Positions 1 to 12,091 are shown, counted from the first letter of the stretch. The stretch is 38,333 nucleotides of DNA from Oehlia diaphana (GCA_003833135.1 QZLH01001218.1:1-38333), one strand, 5' to 3'. Notes: generated by a model not told the origin, from the letters alone. Translations and numbers: made by a program.

Positions 1-153
1 TAGGTGAAGACGTTGAACATTATCAAAATAAGTGAACCATTCCATTAAAAATGGAAGGGGAATACTGATAGCACTCATTGTTTACAATAATTTATTTTAA
101 ATTAATGTATTTTAATAAATTGAAATTGAATAAATTTTATTATTTAATTAATA

Positions 154-255
154 TTACATATTTACATTCTATTTTAATAAAATAATTACTCTAATTTTAT
201 TAATTTACATATTTACATTCTATTTTAATAAAATAATTACTCTAATTTTATTAAT
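154..255. repeat. 51-bp perfect tandem duplication
   Basis: Two adjacent 51-bp copies (154-204 and 205-255), each beginning TTACATATTTACATTC, are identical base for base. The unit is A+T-rich with no coding potential. Identity implies a recent duplication, or active slippage. Confidence 0.9.
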
Positions 256-321
256 TTAAAAGAATTTGTTTTTACTCTTTTGAATTAACATTATAAAATT
301 TCATCATATTCTCAAGCAATC

Positions 322-506
322 ATCTTTGGAGTGGAGATCTTAAGGTAAGGAAAGTTAGTTTAGGCTGAAATACTTATCTTTGAAGATAACATTGACGTTG
401 GAGTATCTTAGGGTTAGGATAAGGAAAGTTGTTTAGGCGGAAATACTTATCCTTGAAGATAACGTGGACGTTGGAGTATCTTAGGGTTAGGTAAGGAGGC
501 TGAAGC
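322..506. repeat. ~73-bp tandem repeat, about 2.5 copies
   Basis: A unit beginning TACTTATC(T/C)TTGAAGATAAC starts at 371 and again at 444, a period of 73 bp. Partial copies lie before and after. Each unit carries TCTTAGGGTTAGG, which includes just under two copies of the TTAGGG telomere-type hexamer; this is too short to call an interstitial telomere. No open frame runs through all the copies. Confidence 0.75.
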
Positions 507-839
507 TTTTACCTTTGGATTCTTAAGGTCAAATGGTCAATAACTGCGTAGTGCAATTTCCATAGCCACACTTAGCCACAGTCATATCGCATGAATCACG
601 TGTCCGAGCTTTTTTTGATGGGGGAGTTGAAAGTCTCGCACCCTGTCACGTGATTTATGTTTAAAATTTAATTGGCTAATTTTTAATTAAAAGTTTAACC
701 GATTCGATTCACAATCTTTTTTTTTTAAAAAATTTTTTTTATAACATTAAAAAAATGGTTTATTGATAGTCTTAAAAATTATTTACTACTGTATTTGATT
801 AGTTTATATTAGCAGATTATGAATCAATTCTACTTTTAA

Positions 840-1480
840 AGAGGGAGAATAATTAGGGGAATAAAAGGATCAAAATAAACAAAGAAATAAATGAAAGTTA
901 AATGAAAGAGATGAAGAAAAATAAGGTTGAACAAAAAGGAATGAAAAGAAACGAAATTAAACAAAAAGTGGTGAAGAAAAATAAAAATGAGAAATGAAAC
1001 AGAAATTAAGATTGCACAAAAAGGAATAAAGAAGAAACAGAAATTGAATGAAACGGATGGTAAGAATGGAGTGGGTGATGATAATGAGAATGGAATGAAT
1101 GATGATGATGATAAGAAAGGAACAGATGATGATAAAAATGGAATGATGAAATGAGAAAATAATAAGAACGAAATGGATGAAGGGAATAAAAGGATGAAGG
1201 AAACAAAAACGAAACAGATAAAGGAATGAAACAAATGAAAAGAATGAAATAAACAGAAATTAAACGAAAAAAAGAATGAAGGAAAATGAAAAATAAATGG
1301 GAAAACAAAAACAACAAAAAGGAATAAAGAGAAATGAAAAAAACGAGAAAGAAACAAAGGAAAACGATAATAAACGAAAAAGGGTTAAAGGGAAATGAAA
1401 ATAATGAAAAGGAATGATGGAAAAAAAACAAAGGGATGAAGGAAATGAGAGGGAGAGAAAAAAAAATAAAGAACCACAGA
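840..1480. repeat. Long purine-rich low-complexity tract
   Basis: About 640 bp in which the plus strand is nearly all A and G, built from variants of GGAATGAAA, GAATGAAAC and GATGATGATAA. The long minus-strand frames here give only F/S/L/P/H-rich peptides, which is what pyrimidine-rich DNA gives in any frame, so they are not called genes. A similar tract lies at 28205-28375, inside the first intron of a mini-exon gene. Confidence 0.8.
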
Positions 1481-2007
1481 AACACCGCCCATAAAAAAAA
1501 AATGTAAAATAATAAGAGAGAAAGTTCTACTCATTTTAACTTCAATAGTCAAAGCTATTTTAAGAAGCCATTTCAAAATTAACTAAAGAGAACGTAGTTA
1601 ATAAAAGCAAAGAAAAAAACTAACATAACAGAAAAGTGATAAAATAACGAAACAAACCTCTGGGAGGTTTAAAGAAAAGAACTTGAAATTTGGCAAAGAA
1701 GGAAGTGCGAAGGAGTGTGTGTTGTAAAAAGTTGTAAAAGAAAAACGCGTCTAAAAAAAAAATTTATTATATAAATATTTTATAAATCTGTAATACATAT
1801 GAATAATTTATTTATTTTTTATATAATCGTAGAAATATTATATAAAATTAGCATAATTATAGAATTATTTAAATAAATTTATGAATAATTTATAGTTAAA
1901 TAAATTTTATATAATTATTTCATATAAAATTGTAATTAGTTAATATAAATTTATAAATTTTCATAATATTCATATTTTATTTAATAAAAAATTTTTTACA
2001 TTTGCTA

Positions 2008-2660
2008 CTAGTAAAAATCACTGTCCTCAAGAAGCTGGGGGTCAAGAACATTTTCTTTTTGTCTGTCTTGTCGTCTCTTTCTAGCATACCAAAAATTTTT
2101 CATGTCTCTATTGGAACGTAATATAGCGAATTCTTTTACCATTTCCGACTGTAATTTTTTCCATGAGATGTTTTTATCATTTTCAGCGAGAAACTTATTA
2201 ACCCAATTAATTATAAAATTTTTCTCGTTATAATTAAAAGGCAATTTACAAACTAAGCAGATAAAAAGTTATTTCAATGATATTTTTATCAAAAGAATTA
2301 AAATATAATCATAATATACTTACGCCTAGGGTCTAATTTATCACGCCAACTAAATATTGTAGTTAAATTAAAATTATTATTATTATTATTATTATTTTTT
2401 TTTAAAAAAAAAATAAAATAAAATAAAGAATTGTTTATTAAACTTACTGCTGAAGTATTTGATTGGGACTGTAAGGAATCTTTCTACTTAACTTTGCAAA
2501 CGGACAGCTTTTTCTATTACTTCCTTTCAACTCCTTCATATAATTGATTATAATGATATCGCACTTAAAAAATTGATTATAAAAAGAAATTAATATCTGA
2601 GTTTTTTAAATACAAATTACTTTATTAACATACCTCTTTGTTAAAGATAATTGGTGGCAT
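2008..2660 (-). CDS. Myb/SANT-like small protein, four exons
   Basis: Exons on the minus strand: 2634-2660 (MPPIIFNKE), 2448-2563, 2324-2349 and 2008-2252, ending in TAG. The introns are 70, 98 and 71 bp with donors GTATGT, GTAAGT and GTAAGT, all with AG acceptors, and all three joins keep the frame, giving 137 residues. The protein is basic (KGSNRKSCPF, RKRRQDRQK). It has the spaced tryptophans of Myb/SANT repeats: a first half ending IPYSPNQILQHWRDKLDP, then a repeat with tryptophans in IINWVNKF, ISWKKLQ and KNFWYARKRR. Known for the fold: helix-turn-helix DNA binding, so a nuclear regulator is inferred. The A/T-rich microsatellite (ATT)n sits inside intron 2. No frameshift or internal stop is seen; this is the most intact gene in the window. 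The exact subfamily is not certain. Confidence 0.75.
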
Positions 2661-2716
2661 GTTAAAAGTTAAAAAAATTAACTTATTATTTACATTTTAT
2701 TCATTTTATTCTCGTT

Positions 2717-2725
2717 CTATTTATA
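2717..2725 (-). promoter_or_regulatory. TATA box of the Myb/SANT-like gene
   Basis: TATAAATAG reads on the minus strand 57-65 bp upstream of the ATG at 2660. The site is a near-consensus TATA element at a plausible distance for a short 5' UTR. Confidence 0.5.
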
Positions 2726-5159
2726 CTGATATCATAATCCGATAAAGTTACAAATTCTTTCGCAGATATCAATCAAAATAATCATACAATATTTGTAATA
2801 CTATAAAAATACACAGATGATTGCGCATGATAGAACTCAAATCAGGTATAGACCTTTTTTTATTTATTATTCTATCCTTGTGTATGTGAAAATTTTTTGT
2901 GAATGATGGATAAAAGTCATATTTTGGAACTTACTTTGTATAAGATCTAGATTGTATATTAAAACTGTAAGAAAATATGTAGTTCAATTTAAATGTTATC
3001 ATCTGTATATTCGAAATTTAGAATTGTTTGCTTCATTTTTTGATATAATTTTCCGGAATGATCCGTTGTTTGAAATAATTCAACATAAAAGGGTTATCTA
3101 TAACTTGTTTATAATTACATTTTTATCTTAGAACCGAAAATTCTATCATGCACAACGAATCAGTTGATCAATTGAATAGAATATAAAAATTGAATTCTTT
3201 CCTATAAATTATGTTTACAGATGTAGAGATTTAGATCCGATATGCCCCTAAATCTGAATTACTGTATATGTCCAAATTATTGAGATAAATCATCAATATC
3301 ATACCGTTCTTTATAAAAATAAAATAGGATGGCCGATATTTACATTATACAGTGCACGTATCCTTTTAGATGTTTTAACAATATTATTATTTAAAAAAAA
3401 GGAGGACCAATTATTTGAATTATCTATCACACAAACTTATCTGAAATAATCAATTTGATCGTAAATAAATGTCTTTTGATCGTCAAATGTACTTGGGAGA
3501 ATAAATACAGTAAATACTTTTAAATTACATTTATTTATTCTATACATATCATTTATTAATATATACAGTTTATTAGATATTTATTTATTCTGCACGACGA
3601 TATCACGATAAGCCAAAATGGTAACACGTTGTAGCACCAGAAATGCTTGTGGTAAATAAACCAAGCAATTTCTTTGTTTCTTTTTTTTTTTAAAAAAAAA
3701 AATAAATAAATAAAAAGTGCCCATGATTTATTGATTTATTTTTTTATTCATTTCATTAATTACTCTCTTTTAAGTAAAATTGTTGTTACAAACTGATACT
3801 ATTTTATTTTACGATTGACAATCAATGATTTTTATGGCTTTTTTTTTTTTAAAAAAAAAAAGTCATATGGTACAAATAAACAAGAATAACAGCAAATTTC
3901 AGTCCATTTTAAGCAATAAATGATTAAAGTATATTTTTAATTAAATATAATTCGTTTTTTTTCCTAAATATTAAAATATTGTCTCTTTTTTTTCGTTTTA
4001 AACTTAAAGACAAAGATAAAGTGTCTATTTAATATCTTGTGCGTACTTTAAAAATCATAATACATTTATTATGAAACTAAGAAACTAATATATTGATTAC
4101 AATACAGTTATAATTATATTACTCTTTCAAACCAAAATATGTGGATGATCAATAAACAAATGGAACTTTAACATTAGATTATTGGAATTATACAAATTTC
4201 CTAGGAAATTTTAAATAAATAAAAATTGATTCGTGTAATATAAATTTTTTGTTTTTGTACCACGAACTGAACGTAGGCCAACTTTATATATTTATAATGT
4301 ACTACTGTATATAAAAACAGCCGGTTAATCTGTCATATATCATATGATTCAAATTATCAATACTAGGCAATATCATCGTTAATTGACATTAAAATTTACG
4401 CGAAATTGATTGTTATGTCTTAAATTATATTTAATACATCAAAATCTATCGATATCACGAACAGCTGTCGCTTGAATCACAGTCTTTAGGAGCGGAAACA
4501 TATATATATTTTTTTTTTTCATCGTTTTATATTTGTTATTATCTCATTCGTTATCTTATAATCTTATTATATAATAATTAGCTCATATTTACTTAACTAA
4601 ATTTGATTAATTAAAATTTTAAGTTGATTGTGTTTCAAAGTATGGCTACAAATTTTGTGAGCTCTGTTATCCAAATTAATACTCTTTTTAACCAAATTCT
4701 ATGCAATTTAACAACGAAAACACAAAGCTTTATAGAGTTCATATATTTAAATTATGCAAAAATAGTGATACACAACACCAATAAATATTTATCGGGATGA
4801 GAAAGTCATTTATAAAAAAGTTAAGCAGGTTTTCTTTGGCGTTTTGAAAGTGGTCCCTATTTTTCAGAACTTTTTACACCAAATTTGAAAATTTTGTAAT
4901 CTAAAAATTTAAAACATTCATTCATGTTATCGATTTGGTGTTACAACGAATATATATCAACGAGATAAAATAAAGCATATATACAGTATGATGTGTAATC
5001 TTTATTTATTATATTACGTATGATATTACGTATGCTCTTATTACTATATATTTTTTGAGCATAAATCTTGAAAAAATTAACGCGCTTATTGTTAATCATG
5101 CCATTATTAGATAGAAATTTCCTAATAAATTTGTATTATTCTCCTTTATTGACGCGAAA
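2726..5159. other. A+T-rich stretch without a supported gene
   Basis: About 2.4 kb with no convincing reading frame, splice pattern or terminal repeats. It holds two striking T-to-A homopolymer palindromes, T11A11 at 3681-3702 and T12A11 at 3839-3861. Short open stretches near 3600-3660 and 4440-4500 were considered and not supported. Confidence 0.5.
3681..3861. repeat. Paired TnAn palindromes
   Basis: T11A11 at 3681-3702 and T12A11 at 3839-3861 are perfect self-complementary homopolymer junctions about 150 bp apart. Similar junctions recur through the window. Confidence 0.8.
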
Positions 5160-5243
5160 ATGGTTGACATCGATCATTGCCATTATTGCCATTACGAAAT
5201 TGATTCAGATGCACCTTTCTTAAAGAGATCATACAGCTTATAG
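5160..5243 (+). CDS. Small ORF, 27 codons, Cys/His-rich start
   Basis: An ATG opens 27 codons reading MVDIDHCHYCHYEIDSDAP and then FLKRSYSL before TAG. The CHYCHY cluster could be the start of a zinc-binding domain and codon use looks less A+T-biased than the flanks. No downstream exon with a good donor was found. It may be a first exon, a gene fragment, or chance. Unrecognised. Confidence 0.25.
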   Translation: MVDIDHCHYCHYEIDSDAPFLKRSYSL

Positions 5244-6205
5244 TTTCATATGAAAGAGAAGAAAAAAACTCGTTTAATTCGCTAAAATTTATTTCAATCA
5301 TTTCAACCGTTTTGATTTATTTTTAACTAATTGTGAATTTATCACAATTATATATGATTTTAAAATCACAAATCACAAAAATTTCAAATCGAAATTTTTT
5401 TTTTAATATTGTTAATTAAATATTGTTATTTTTAAGATGAAAAATGCTGTTAATTAATTAATGAATGAAATTGGAATGAATGGAAATTCTCACCAGAGAA
5501 CCACAATAAACAATAATAAACATAATAAATTTAATTTAATTATAACAAGAATAGATAGAATAAAAATAAAAAAATTCTATTGTTTTTTTTATTTTTATGC
5601 TGCGTAAATTTCTTTTTGTTTTAAAACAAAGAACAATGGACTTAGTTATTATTACCTCATACTTAAGGGTGGTTTGTTTACAAATATTTGTGTTATATGA
5701 AACTATTTTTGTCAATCCATTTTAAAAAATTTATGTTGTGTGACATTTCTTTGTAAAAGAATTTCATAGATTTTGATGCGATCTACTGTAATTGCGCCAT
5801 CTTAGATTTTACGGGACTTTGATTAAAGTTAATAAAATTAACTCAACTAGAAACTTAACACAATTCCTATTTTGTTAAATTAATTTTCATTATTGTTTTC
5901 TATATTTAGGCAACACGAAAAAAGTGATTAAAAATTATATTACTAAAACAATAAGAGTTATTATTATTATTTTATATAAAATCAACTAGGTTTAACATAT
6001 TAACCTAATTTATTAATAATTGATATGCTCTTAAATTTTTTAATCTTAATCTTTTCAATTATTTTATAAAGCTTTATTCCTGTTGCACCAAATTTTATAT
6101 TATTAATTTTTGCACGGAAAAGATTTTTTATCTTTTTTTTTCGATAAACTATTATATTTAGAAAATTCATATAATATTTTTTTTTTTTTTCATAAATCTT
6201 AAATT
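5244..6205. other. A+T-rich stretch, nothing recognised
   Basis: No coding, RNA or mobile-element signal could be supported. The minus-strand frame at 6000-6230 gives a K/I/N-rich peptide typical of chance frames in such DNA. Confidence 0.5.
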
Positions 6206-6402
6206 TTTCCTTAAATTTTATAAGCGTCAAACGAAAAAAGAAAATGTTCCGACATAGTTCAGTATCGTTGCTTATGAATTATTCATAAAAACTTGGAACT
6301 TTTTCCTTTAAATTTTATAAGCGTTAAACGAAAAAAAGTAAATGTTCCGACAATAGTTCGGATAATATTCTTATCGTTGCTTATGAATTATTCATAAAAA
6401 AT
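6206..6402. repeat. Diverged ~96-bp tandem duplication
   Basis: Two neighbouring copies share TTTTATAAGCG(T)(C/T)AAACGAAAA, then AATGTTCCGACA, then ATCGTTGCTTATGAATTATTCATAAAAA. The offset at the TTTTATAAGCG motif is 96 bp (6217 and 6313), and the second copy carries a roughly 12-bp insertion. Each ends in a short palindrome, TGAATTATTCA. Confidence 0.8.
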
Positions 6403-6846
6403 TGAAAGATTGCATAACTATATGGAAAAAAATATAATTCGACGTCTGAGTTTGAATTTTTGGATGAATGCTTTGTAAAAAAAATAAGAAAAGTAAAGAA
6501 ATATGTGTTTTAGTATTAATCATTATTTGTTTTATTAAAGAAACGATTACTCTCCCGTCGAAGATGACTTTTTTTCTCATAGATAGGACAATAATATCAA
6601 AGAATATATGAAAGAACACAACAATTGTTTAATCAGTTTTGTTAAATTCGTATCGAAACATACGCAAAGACAGAATTCCTTGAACAATATTCGTTATTGT
6701 CTTTTTTTTGAAAATATGAACTTCAGGACTAAAAGTGGGTATTAAAACTTTAACTGAACTTGATGTAAAATGAAAATTAAGATGATAATTTATTGAGGTA
6801 TTATTTGAAATTTTATAACTATACTCCTTTTATTCTTTTTTTTTAG

Positions 6847-8237
6847 TTTAACGATATTGATATCTTATAATTTTCACTGGATTGCGAAATAGTATTACAA
6901 AATTTGATATCGTTGTGTCTTTTGTTAATAAACATCATCATTCCGCCTATAGTAACAAGGTGAGTGAAACCCTGTTCGTCTTATTTTATTCCTTTATCCT
7001 TTTATACATTATTGCTATTAATATTTATTAATCTACAATTGTGTCATCACGATACTAGCTTATCACCAGTTCCTAATATACTTTAAATCCTTTTCTTATA
7101 ATTTCTTTTAGGAGAAATGAACAATTAACAGCAACTTCTATCGAGGATGAAGAAAATTCTTCCAGTTCCCTTTCGAATATATCTCGTGCTCCTAAGATAA
7201 AACGGTAAATCAAATAATATTTTTGATTCATTCGTTATTAAAAGTAACGGTCGTTCTGTAACCACATTAATTTTTGGTTCAATAAGTCGTTAGAATAGTC
7301 CTTAATGTTCCCAAGCTCAGAATACACTATCGATTCTAGAATCAGTCTGTTTAGGATCTCACTATCCTTCTACTCGCCTTTATTCTTCTTTTGGTTTGGA
7401 AATTGGAATTTCTAAATGATAATTATATTCTTTTATTCCCTCTTCTTTTGTGGAGACGCCAGATTCTACCTTTTAATACGATATTCACTTAATTCCATTA
7501 TTCAAAAAGTTATTATTAGCAATTAGTAAAGGGTATATATATATAAAGCATTTATACTATTTATTTTGATTTAAAGTAATATGTTTTTTTACTTACCGAT
7601 TTCCATTTCCTTTTATTATTGAAACGGCATAATGTAATTTATTCAATATACGTGGCGGTGCATTCAGAATAATTGGAATCATAAAAAGAAGCGATCCAAA
7701 GGTTAATACCGTATTTTTATTCTAAATTCATCAATGAATTTATTTTTCGCTCACTATTTTTCCTTTTTTATCTTGGTTCGTTATAATTATTTTGAAATTA
7801 TCAGCCCTATCAGTTTAAAATAGATGGCGTCCATCCTTATTTGCAATCAAGATCTGTTCGACTAATTAATTCAATAAAAAATTCGCTCTTAACTCTGATT
7901 TAATCAATATATTTCGCATGTTTGGCTTATATAAATTATTCTTTGATTTTGGTGAGTTAATATGAACAATTTTATTTCTTCTCAAAATGCCATACTTTAT
8001 TCTTTCTTGTCATTATTTAATCAAGTTTTCTGAATTGTCTAGTTACCAATCCTTTTGTATGTGATTTAACATTTTCAAATTTATGGTTATGGTATTAACA
8101 TATCTGGCAAGTCATATTGATAATTATTCGTGAAAGTTATTCTTTTATTCATAATATAATTTACGGCTAATTTTTTTAATTTTTTTAGACCTTGCGAGCG
8201 TAAAATTGACAAGCGTCTAGCTTTTTATGGATTCTAG
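6847..8237 (+). pseudogene. Unrecognised multi-exon gene, probably damaged
   Basis: Candidate exons: (a) about 6847-6959, after a T9AG acceptor, ending NIIIPPIVTR with a strong GTGAGT donor; its frame holds a TAA near the start, then a hydrophobic stretch (ISLCLLLINIII) like a membrane segment. (b) 7112-7204, reading NEQLTATSIEDEENSSSS and then APKIKR, acidic and Ser-rich, joined to (a) in frame over a 152-bp intron. (c) 7668-7701, IIGIIKRSDPK. (d) 7805-7951, reading YQFKIDGVHPYLQSRSVRLI, which changes frame before FRMFGLYKLFFDFG and a GTGAGT donor. (e) 8189-8237, PCERKIDKRLAFYGF then TAG, whose phase also fits exon (b) directly. The exon quality suggests a real gene. The internal stop and frame change suggest decay or missed exons. 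Family not recognised; a membrane protein is only a guess from the hydrophobic segment. Confidence 0.35.
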
Positions 8238-8859
8238 AAAGCTTAAAGACAACAAGATTTTGACTTTATTAACAATGTCGCCTGAATTAATTTCAATTAT
8301 AAGAAAACAAAATTTTCGAAATTTCATTTTTATTTTAAGAAATTAATAATTTCTCATTAATTTAGGTAAGAAAATTCATTTATTTCTTATTATTATTGAA
8401 TTTTCATTATTATTAATTCTTTTTTATAAAAACTTTATAGAGAGAGATAACATTACGAAAATTTTTTAACAGCAATGCTTATGATGACTGATGACTTGAA
8501 GTCTTAATCACGTGCTTTTAGATAGTAAACGATACATTTGGGTCAAGTCGGAGGTTATTTTCATTCAATACAAATCACGTAAATGATTACGCTCGATCAA
8601 TCATTTGCAAAAGTAGATTCAATCTATTTTATTTAAGTTATTTAAGTAAAATTATTTGACATTTGATGCAAATGTATTGGCGAATATAACAAAAAAAATA
8701 AAAACAATAACATATAATAATAAATACAAACTTGTTTTAAAGGCAAAACATCTAAAAACCTACCAGTAAGTAATAATAAAGTATATAATTATTCGAAATA
8801 TGTTTATAATCAAATATTCTTATAACATTTACTTTAATTTTTTTTATATTAAGAACGTA
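8238..8859. other. A+T-rich stretch before the retroelement
   Basis: No gene is supported. It contains TCACGTGC near 8518 and ends where retroelement coding similarity begins. A 5' end of the retroelement was not found here, so that copy is likely 5'-truncated. Confidence 0.4.
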
Positions 8860-10192
8860 TTTTCGCCTGATATACAATTTAAATCACGTGATATCACATT
8901 TATCAGTAAGACTAGACGAATTAAAAACATCTTACACAAGAATGACGATGTTGAATATACTTACGATGCATCTTTTACAGGTTATTTGAACGACACTACA
9001 TGGTTTGCGTCGTCAAAAGAACAGATTAACCAATCGCGAACTGTCGCAAAAATTAATCAGAAATTAAATTCATATACTATAGAATTAATTATCAACGACA
9101 AACCTGCTAATGCAGAGGTGTCTTCAAACAAAAAAGGAGAATGAATACTCGGCCTGTATATAAACGGCAAAAAATATAGTATACTCACACTATCAAACAA
9201 TGAAATCAAAAAATTAACTCACGACCACGTCAAATATTCCCAAATTAGAATATATTTTTTAGCACACAATTCTTAATTATACACAATGTCAAATTCTATT
9301 GGCTCTTCTATCAACAATTTTTTGATATTCAAATTAAATCACAATTAAACATAACTTTAAGCACTATTCAACACCCTTTATTACTTCCTATCGCATTACA
9401 AAAATTAGATATTCTCCAACGTGAGATATGGTATCCTACTATAAACCTTCATATTTAACAAAAAGTCTCGCGTTAATAAATAAGTATAACTTCAACATTG
9501 ATCTAACGTTTCTAACGTTTAATATTAACATAATAGATGGCAATACTCCCATATACGATTATTTAGACAATTTATCTGATGAAGACCTAAAATCTTTAAA
9601 GAAGAAAAACGTTATGTTTATGGATCAAATTACCACGCCGGATGGCTAATATTTATTGACATGGGAAGAAGCAAAACGCAACAACTTTAATAACTTCACA
9701 GGAAAAACACCGAAGTGGTTTCTTAATCGACGTTTATCATACTCGATTAAAGATTCAATCTCAATAATTAATCGTACACACAAAGCACCTAAAATTGTGA
9801 CAGGACTTAATAATCCTCCCAAATCGGAAATGGACATTACATTGGAACAATCAACTGAAGACGGTGATTTATGGAAAAAAGTTATCGCAAGATTCATAAT
9901 TCTGTAACTAATTTAGAACATTATATACCCACGGCACTTCTGACACCTCACTACACGATTCTTCTTTAACACCGCGGCGACAGCCCTTAATACATATTAT
10001 ACCTTGCGAAGGTTGTTCTCTAACTGATAAACCCCTTATTCATGTTCAATCCATTAACTTATCCCACACCGATGTCTCACGCAACCTCCAATTTACCATT
10101 CAACAAATCAATCACGCTCTTATTTGCAAAGATTCTATTAATACCAAATTATTACTACTCTAGCACAGAAATTTAATGACTACTCTAACTTC

Positions 10193-10605
10193 CATTTTTA
10201 TACGGATGGTTCAGTCAAACAAATAGGAACACAACAATGTACAAGTGTTACGGTTAGATCCAAACTCACCCTAATACACCTAAACTTGCTTTGAAGGATC
10301 AACTGTTTTCCTTTCCATCATCAACAAAAAGTGAAGCTATAGGAATCTTGACAGCTATTATTACACTTCCTTTAAATATCAATTGCATCATTTTCACCGA
10401 TTCAATGAACTGCATCTTTACCAACGATAAAAGATTAAAATCGCCTGTGATACAAAAAAAAAACAAACAACAAAATTTTTTAATTTAGGACTTAATTTTT
10501 TGGCTTCTCGAATGTAGCCATATACACTACTTAACGTTGAAAAAAGTTAAAGCCCACTCTTTAACGAGGAAGCAGATAAATTAGCATCAGCAGGTGCTTT
10601 ACTCG
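10193..10605 (+). other. RNase H domain remnant of the retrotransposon
   Basis: The ribonuclease H signature is spread over three frames. HFYTDGSVKQIG starts at 10193 and holds the first Asp. FPSSTKSEAIGIL, in the frame from 10291, holds the Glu. IIFTDSMNC follows with the second Asp. VKAHS (10546-10560) leads, after a frame change, into NEEADKLASAGA (from 10563) with the last Asp. All four acidic positions of the fold survive, but at least two frameshifts separate them. Confidence 0.75.
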
Positions 10606-10964
10606 AAGACTCAATCATAGTAAACTTCAAATTAATCAACACTACTTCACTAAGTTTCATACAATGGAACAATATATACATACAGTAATCGATCAGAATA
10701 TCCGACAATGGAGTATAAAAGCATATATATTTAATTCTCTAAATAATAATTCGGCTCTCAAACCTATGGAACTACATATATTAGATGGACAAGTAGATTG
10801 GACATATACTAAACAATGACTCAACCACAATCCTACAGAGTCTCCTACTGGCGACAAATTATCACGCATTCAAGGAACTAAAATCAAAAAATCAAACTTT
10901 ATCTATCCGACGGCGGACATTTTACAAAAAAAGTTATCCTAAACTTTATCCAACGGGACCCATA

Positions 10965-11018
10965 CCATGTGTGGAATGCAAACTAGCCAACGATTCAAAC
11001 CTTCACGTGGGTTTATGC
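10965..11018 (+). other. Cys/His zinc motif of the retrotransposon tail
   Basis: PCVECKLANDSNLHVGLC gives C-x2-C-x9-H-x3-C, a zinc-binding pattern at the C-terminal end after RNase H, as in several fungal LINE-like proteins. It is intact in one frame although its surroundings are broken. Confidence 0.6.
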
Positions 11019-11975
11019 CCCTCAACACTACAACAATATCAAAGCAGTACTACAAAGACATCAAGACATACTAATAACTCTATTAACGGACAACGCTACA
11101 GGATTTACTTACGACATCGCTGATCGCGTCAATATATCACCGCTTTCAATGTTAAGGAGGACACCAATTCCCCTAATGGTCTCCCTATCACTCACCTTTG
11201 TATGCTCCTCCGTCTTCCACAATTTAATACCGTCAGAATTAACTAGCCTACTCTATAACTATATAGGAAAACGATCAATAATACGAGATCCTTTACTCAT
11301 AGAATACATCACACAATTTATTTACGATCTTACACAAATAAATAACTTGGGTGGAACGTACCAAGCATTTTAAATCATGGGAATTACCACACAACACAAA
11401 CCTACACATTGAGATATACAGTAAATAAATTAGTCTCCTTACACGGTGCGTGCAAATGCTAATATATAGAAGTATGATTTCGAAAATAATTAAGACATGA
11501 ATATCTATCAAATAAAAGAAATTAGATTAATGTAATTAAAAATAATATTAGTTATTTTAAATTCATCTTATTTTTGCATGATATTAAGAAGAGATAAAAA
11601 CTTTAAAATTGTAAATCCATTAGAAAATTGAAAATTTTAACCATTATAGACATTATTGAGCGACTATAACCATGTAATTATATTTTTTGTAATTTGTATT
11701 TACTTGTAACGCGTGATTTATAATTACGAGTTTCCGGTTTATTTTTTTATATGTAATTTATTATAAATTTCGCGCGTTAGTTACATTAATACATTAATTA
11801 AAAATAAATTATTGTGAAAAGTACTTTTAAAATTAAGCTAAAATGATAGATTATGTGCTATTCCTAAGGAAATCAATAACTTCTCTATAGTAGTAGTTTT
11901 TTTGACAAAAAAAAATTCCCCCATTTCAGATAAAGATATATGTGAAAATATTTATAAAATTTTTATATATATATA

Positions 11976-12035
11976 TACAGTATGTCGGTGAAACGTTTGT
12001 CGGTGAAATTATTGTGAAGTAATTGTCGGTGAGTT
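11976..12035. repeat. TACAGT end with three TGTCGGTGA motifs
   Basis: TACAGTATGTCGGTGAAACG is followed by two more TTGTCGGTGA copies within 40 bp. TACAGT next to repeated C(A/G)CCGA-type motifs also occurs at 19155 and 19717, so this may be one end of a Tc1-like or related element with subterminal repeats. No matching inverted end was found nearby. Confidence 0.4.
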
Positions 12036-12091
12036 AAACGCGACCCTAGTAATAATGGTGGTTCTATAAGCCTTAATTTTTAATTACGTTT

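Larger units (their letters stand above)
8860..11410 (+). pseudogene. Degenerate non-LTR retrotransposon (RT, RNase H)
   Basis: Coding similarity runs along the plus strand in shifting frames. The RT catalytic region reads FTGYLNDTTWFASSKEQI (YLND at 8983-8994), where the usual motif is [Y/F]xDD, so the first aspartate is replaced by asparagine. Next come HPLLLPIALQKLDILQREIW (from 9372), then a frame at 9428-9649 ending in TAA, and the same frame resuming as LTWEEAKRNNFNNFTGKTPKW. RNase H motifs and a C-terminal Cys/His motif follow (listed separately). The order RT - linker - RNase H - CCHC fits LINE-type ORF2 proteins. Many stops and frameshifts and the altered catalytic site make it inactive. 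No endonuclease part, target duplication or poly-A tail was identified. Confidence 0.75.

Noticed and set aside
3..35. Possible 3' end of a coding sequence (GEDVEHYQNK then TGA) at the left edge
   Set aside because: Only ten codons are visible and nothing in the window can confirm the frame.
371..506. Idea that the 73-bp repeat is another mini-exon array
   Set aside because: Spacing between GT- and AG-like sites is about 24 nt, too short for an intron, and no branch or T-rich tract is present.
836..1576. Three overlapping minus-strand frames of 63-173 codons
   Set aside because: They lie in a purine-rich tract; the F/S/L/H/P-rich peptides arise from pyrimidine-rich DNA in any frame.
4440..4500. 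Minus-strand frame MFPLLKTVIQATAVRDIDRF, faintly like a ribosomal protein S26 segment
   Set aside because: Twenty codons, weak resemblance, no flanking exons or conserved cysteines.
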